DNA from: Chryseobacterium oncorhynchi
GTDB lineage: Bacteria > Bacteroidota > Bacteroidia > Flavobacteriales > Weeksellaceae
Direction of reading: 5' to 3'
Assembly: GCF_002899895.1 (NCBI RefSeq)
Contig: NZ_PPEI02000003.1
Span: 620,001 to 684,000 of the forward strand
Length of the DNA stretch: 64,000 nt
Shown: positions 63,332 to 64,000 of the stretch, one piece after another
How positions within the stretch are numbered: position 1 is the first letter of the stretch
Layout: every line of letters begins with the position of its first letter
Notes under the pieces: generated by a model
The model's database searches: none
Told to the model about the DNA's origin: nothing
Seen by the model: only the letters and a program-made list of their open reading frames with translations
Position numbers and translations under genes: made by a program

Positions 63332-64000
63332 GAAGAGGATTCCTCTTGAGCTGCTTTTATTGTTTTCAGTATTTGTCATTGCTACATGTGGATTGATTTA
63401 TGAATTGGTGGCCGGAGCCCTGGCGAGCTATCTTTTAGGAGACTCTGTAAAGCAGTTTTCTTTCATCATCGGAGTGTATCTATTTTCAATGGGAGTAGGT
63501 TCCTATTTTGCAAAATTTATCAAAGGAAACTTGATTGATAAGTTTGTGGAAATTGAAATTTTGGTAGGAATTGTGGGGGGAATAAGTTCCGTAGTATTAT
63601 TCATACTTTTTAATACGCTGGCCCATTTTGAAGCTGTTCTGTATCTCTTTGTCTTTTTTACAGGATCTTTGGTAGGAGTGGAAATTCCGCTTTTAATGAA
63701 TATTTTAAAAGACAGGGTTCAGTTTAAAGATTTAGTATCCAATGTTTTTGCTTTTGATTATATAGGAGCTTTACTGGCATCCATTCTTTTTCCTTTGGTG
63801 TTAATTCCCAACCTTGGAATTGTAAAAACTCCATTATTCTTTGGGCTAATTAATATCTCCATTGCAATATTCCTGTGTTTTTATCTCACAAAAGAACTTT
63901 CAAAACCCATTTCCCTAAAGGTAAAATCAATTGGAGCCTTTGTATTTCTTTTGGGTCTTTTCATTTTTTCAGATAAGATTTTATCATACTCAGAAGAAAA
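63324..64000 (+). CDS. speE: Membrane-anchored polyamine aminopropyltransferase (partial)
   Basis: The gene runs off the window end after 225 codons. The visible part is the polytopic N-terminal domain (about seven helices) of membrane-fused spermidine/spermine-synthase-like proteins: ATCGLIYELVAGALASYLLG, SFIIGVYLFSMGVGSYFAKF, FTGSLVGVEIPLLMNILKD and VFAFDYIGALLASILFPL. The catalytic aminopropyltransferase domain should follow outside. Context with speD gives strong support. The ATG overlaps the end of the DUF350 gene, suggesting coupled translation. Confidence 0.78.
   Translation, partial: MDKKRIPLELLLLFSVFVIATCGLIYELVAGALASYLLGDSVKQFSFIIGVYLFSMGVGSYFAKFIKGNLIDKFVEIEILVGIVGGISSVVLFILFNTLAHFEAVLYLFVFFTGSLVGVEIPLLMNILKDRVQFKDLVSNVFAFDYIGALLASILFPLVLIPNLGIVKTPLFFGLINISIAIFLCFYLTKELSKPISLKVKSIGAFVFLLGLFIFSDKILSYSEE

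Overview
The window is a low-GC (clearly AT-rich) bacterial chromosome segment from a member of the Bacteroidota, most likely a flavobacterium of the Chryseobacterium type. Evidence is the GLPGLI-family genes, OMP_b-brl/TonB receptors next to AraC regulators with membrane N-termini, small GG-leader peptides, promoters of the Bacteroidota form (TTG or TTTG, about 17-23 nt, TAnnTTTG), ribosomal genes without obvious Shine-Dalgarno sequences, and a str operon without tuf. I saw no tRNA, rRNA, CRISPR array, insertion sequence or prophage.

Layout. 0.1-8.0 kb: a two-component system followed by a TolC/adaptor/RND metal-efflux set. 8.1-12.0 kb: a DUF5995-like gene, two divergent GG-leader six-cysteine peptides, a YciI-like secreted protein, pncB and dps. 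12.1-16.5 kb: two tandem paralogous GT-C-like membrane proteins, then an alkaline-phosphatase-superfamily lipoprotein. 16.7-20.1 kb: the str operon rpsL-rpsG-fusA-rpsJ. 20.2-37.5 kb: a block of accessory genes between rpsJ and rplC, bounded on both sides by a 275-residue GLPGLI paralog. It holds an iron-related group (siderophore-type TonB receptor, LTxxQ lipoprotein, PepSY protein, low-affinity iron permease-like protein), three secreted or lipoproteins of unknown role, and a glycerol operon (glpD-glpK-glpF-outer-membrane protein) divergent from its DeoR-type regulator. 37.7-51.6 kb: one long S10-spc-alpha ribosomal run from rplC to rplQ, starting at a near-perfect promoter and including secY, infA and rpoA. 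51.7-58.7 kb: a lipoprotein, eno, gltA, a membrane AraC regulator and an outer-membrane beta-barrel receptor. 58.7-64.0 kb: a third GG-leader six-cysteine peptide, two arginine-deiminase-superfamily enzymes, and a tightly packed polyamine-type cluster (speD, zinc-ribbon/DUF4178 membrane protein, small membrane protein, DUF350 protein, membrane aminopropyltransferase cut by the window edge).

How the parts work together. The glycerol genes form a complete uptake-phosphorylation-oxidation route with repeated TTTCGTTT elements at both promoters that are good candidates for GlpR operators. The last 5 kb looks like a coherent unit linking guanidino/arginine chemistry to aminopropyl transfer at the membrane; together with the three six-cysteine GG-leader peptides it is the least explained biology here. 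The GLPGLI-flanked interruption of the rpsJ-rplC junction and the ends-only homogenised tandem paralogs at 12-15 kb are the clearest signs of recombination.
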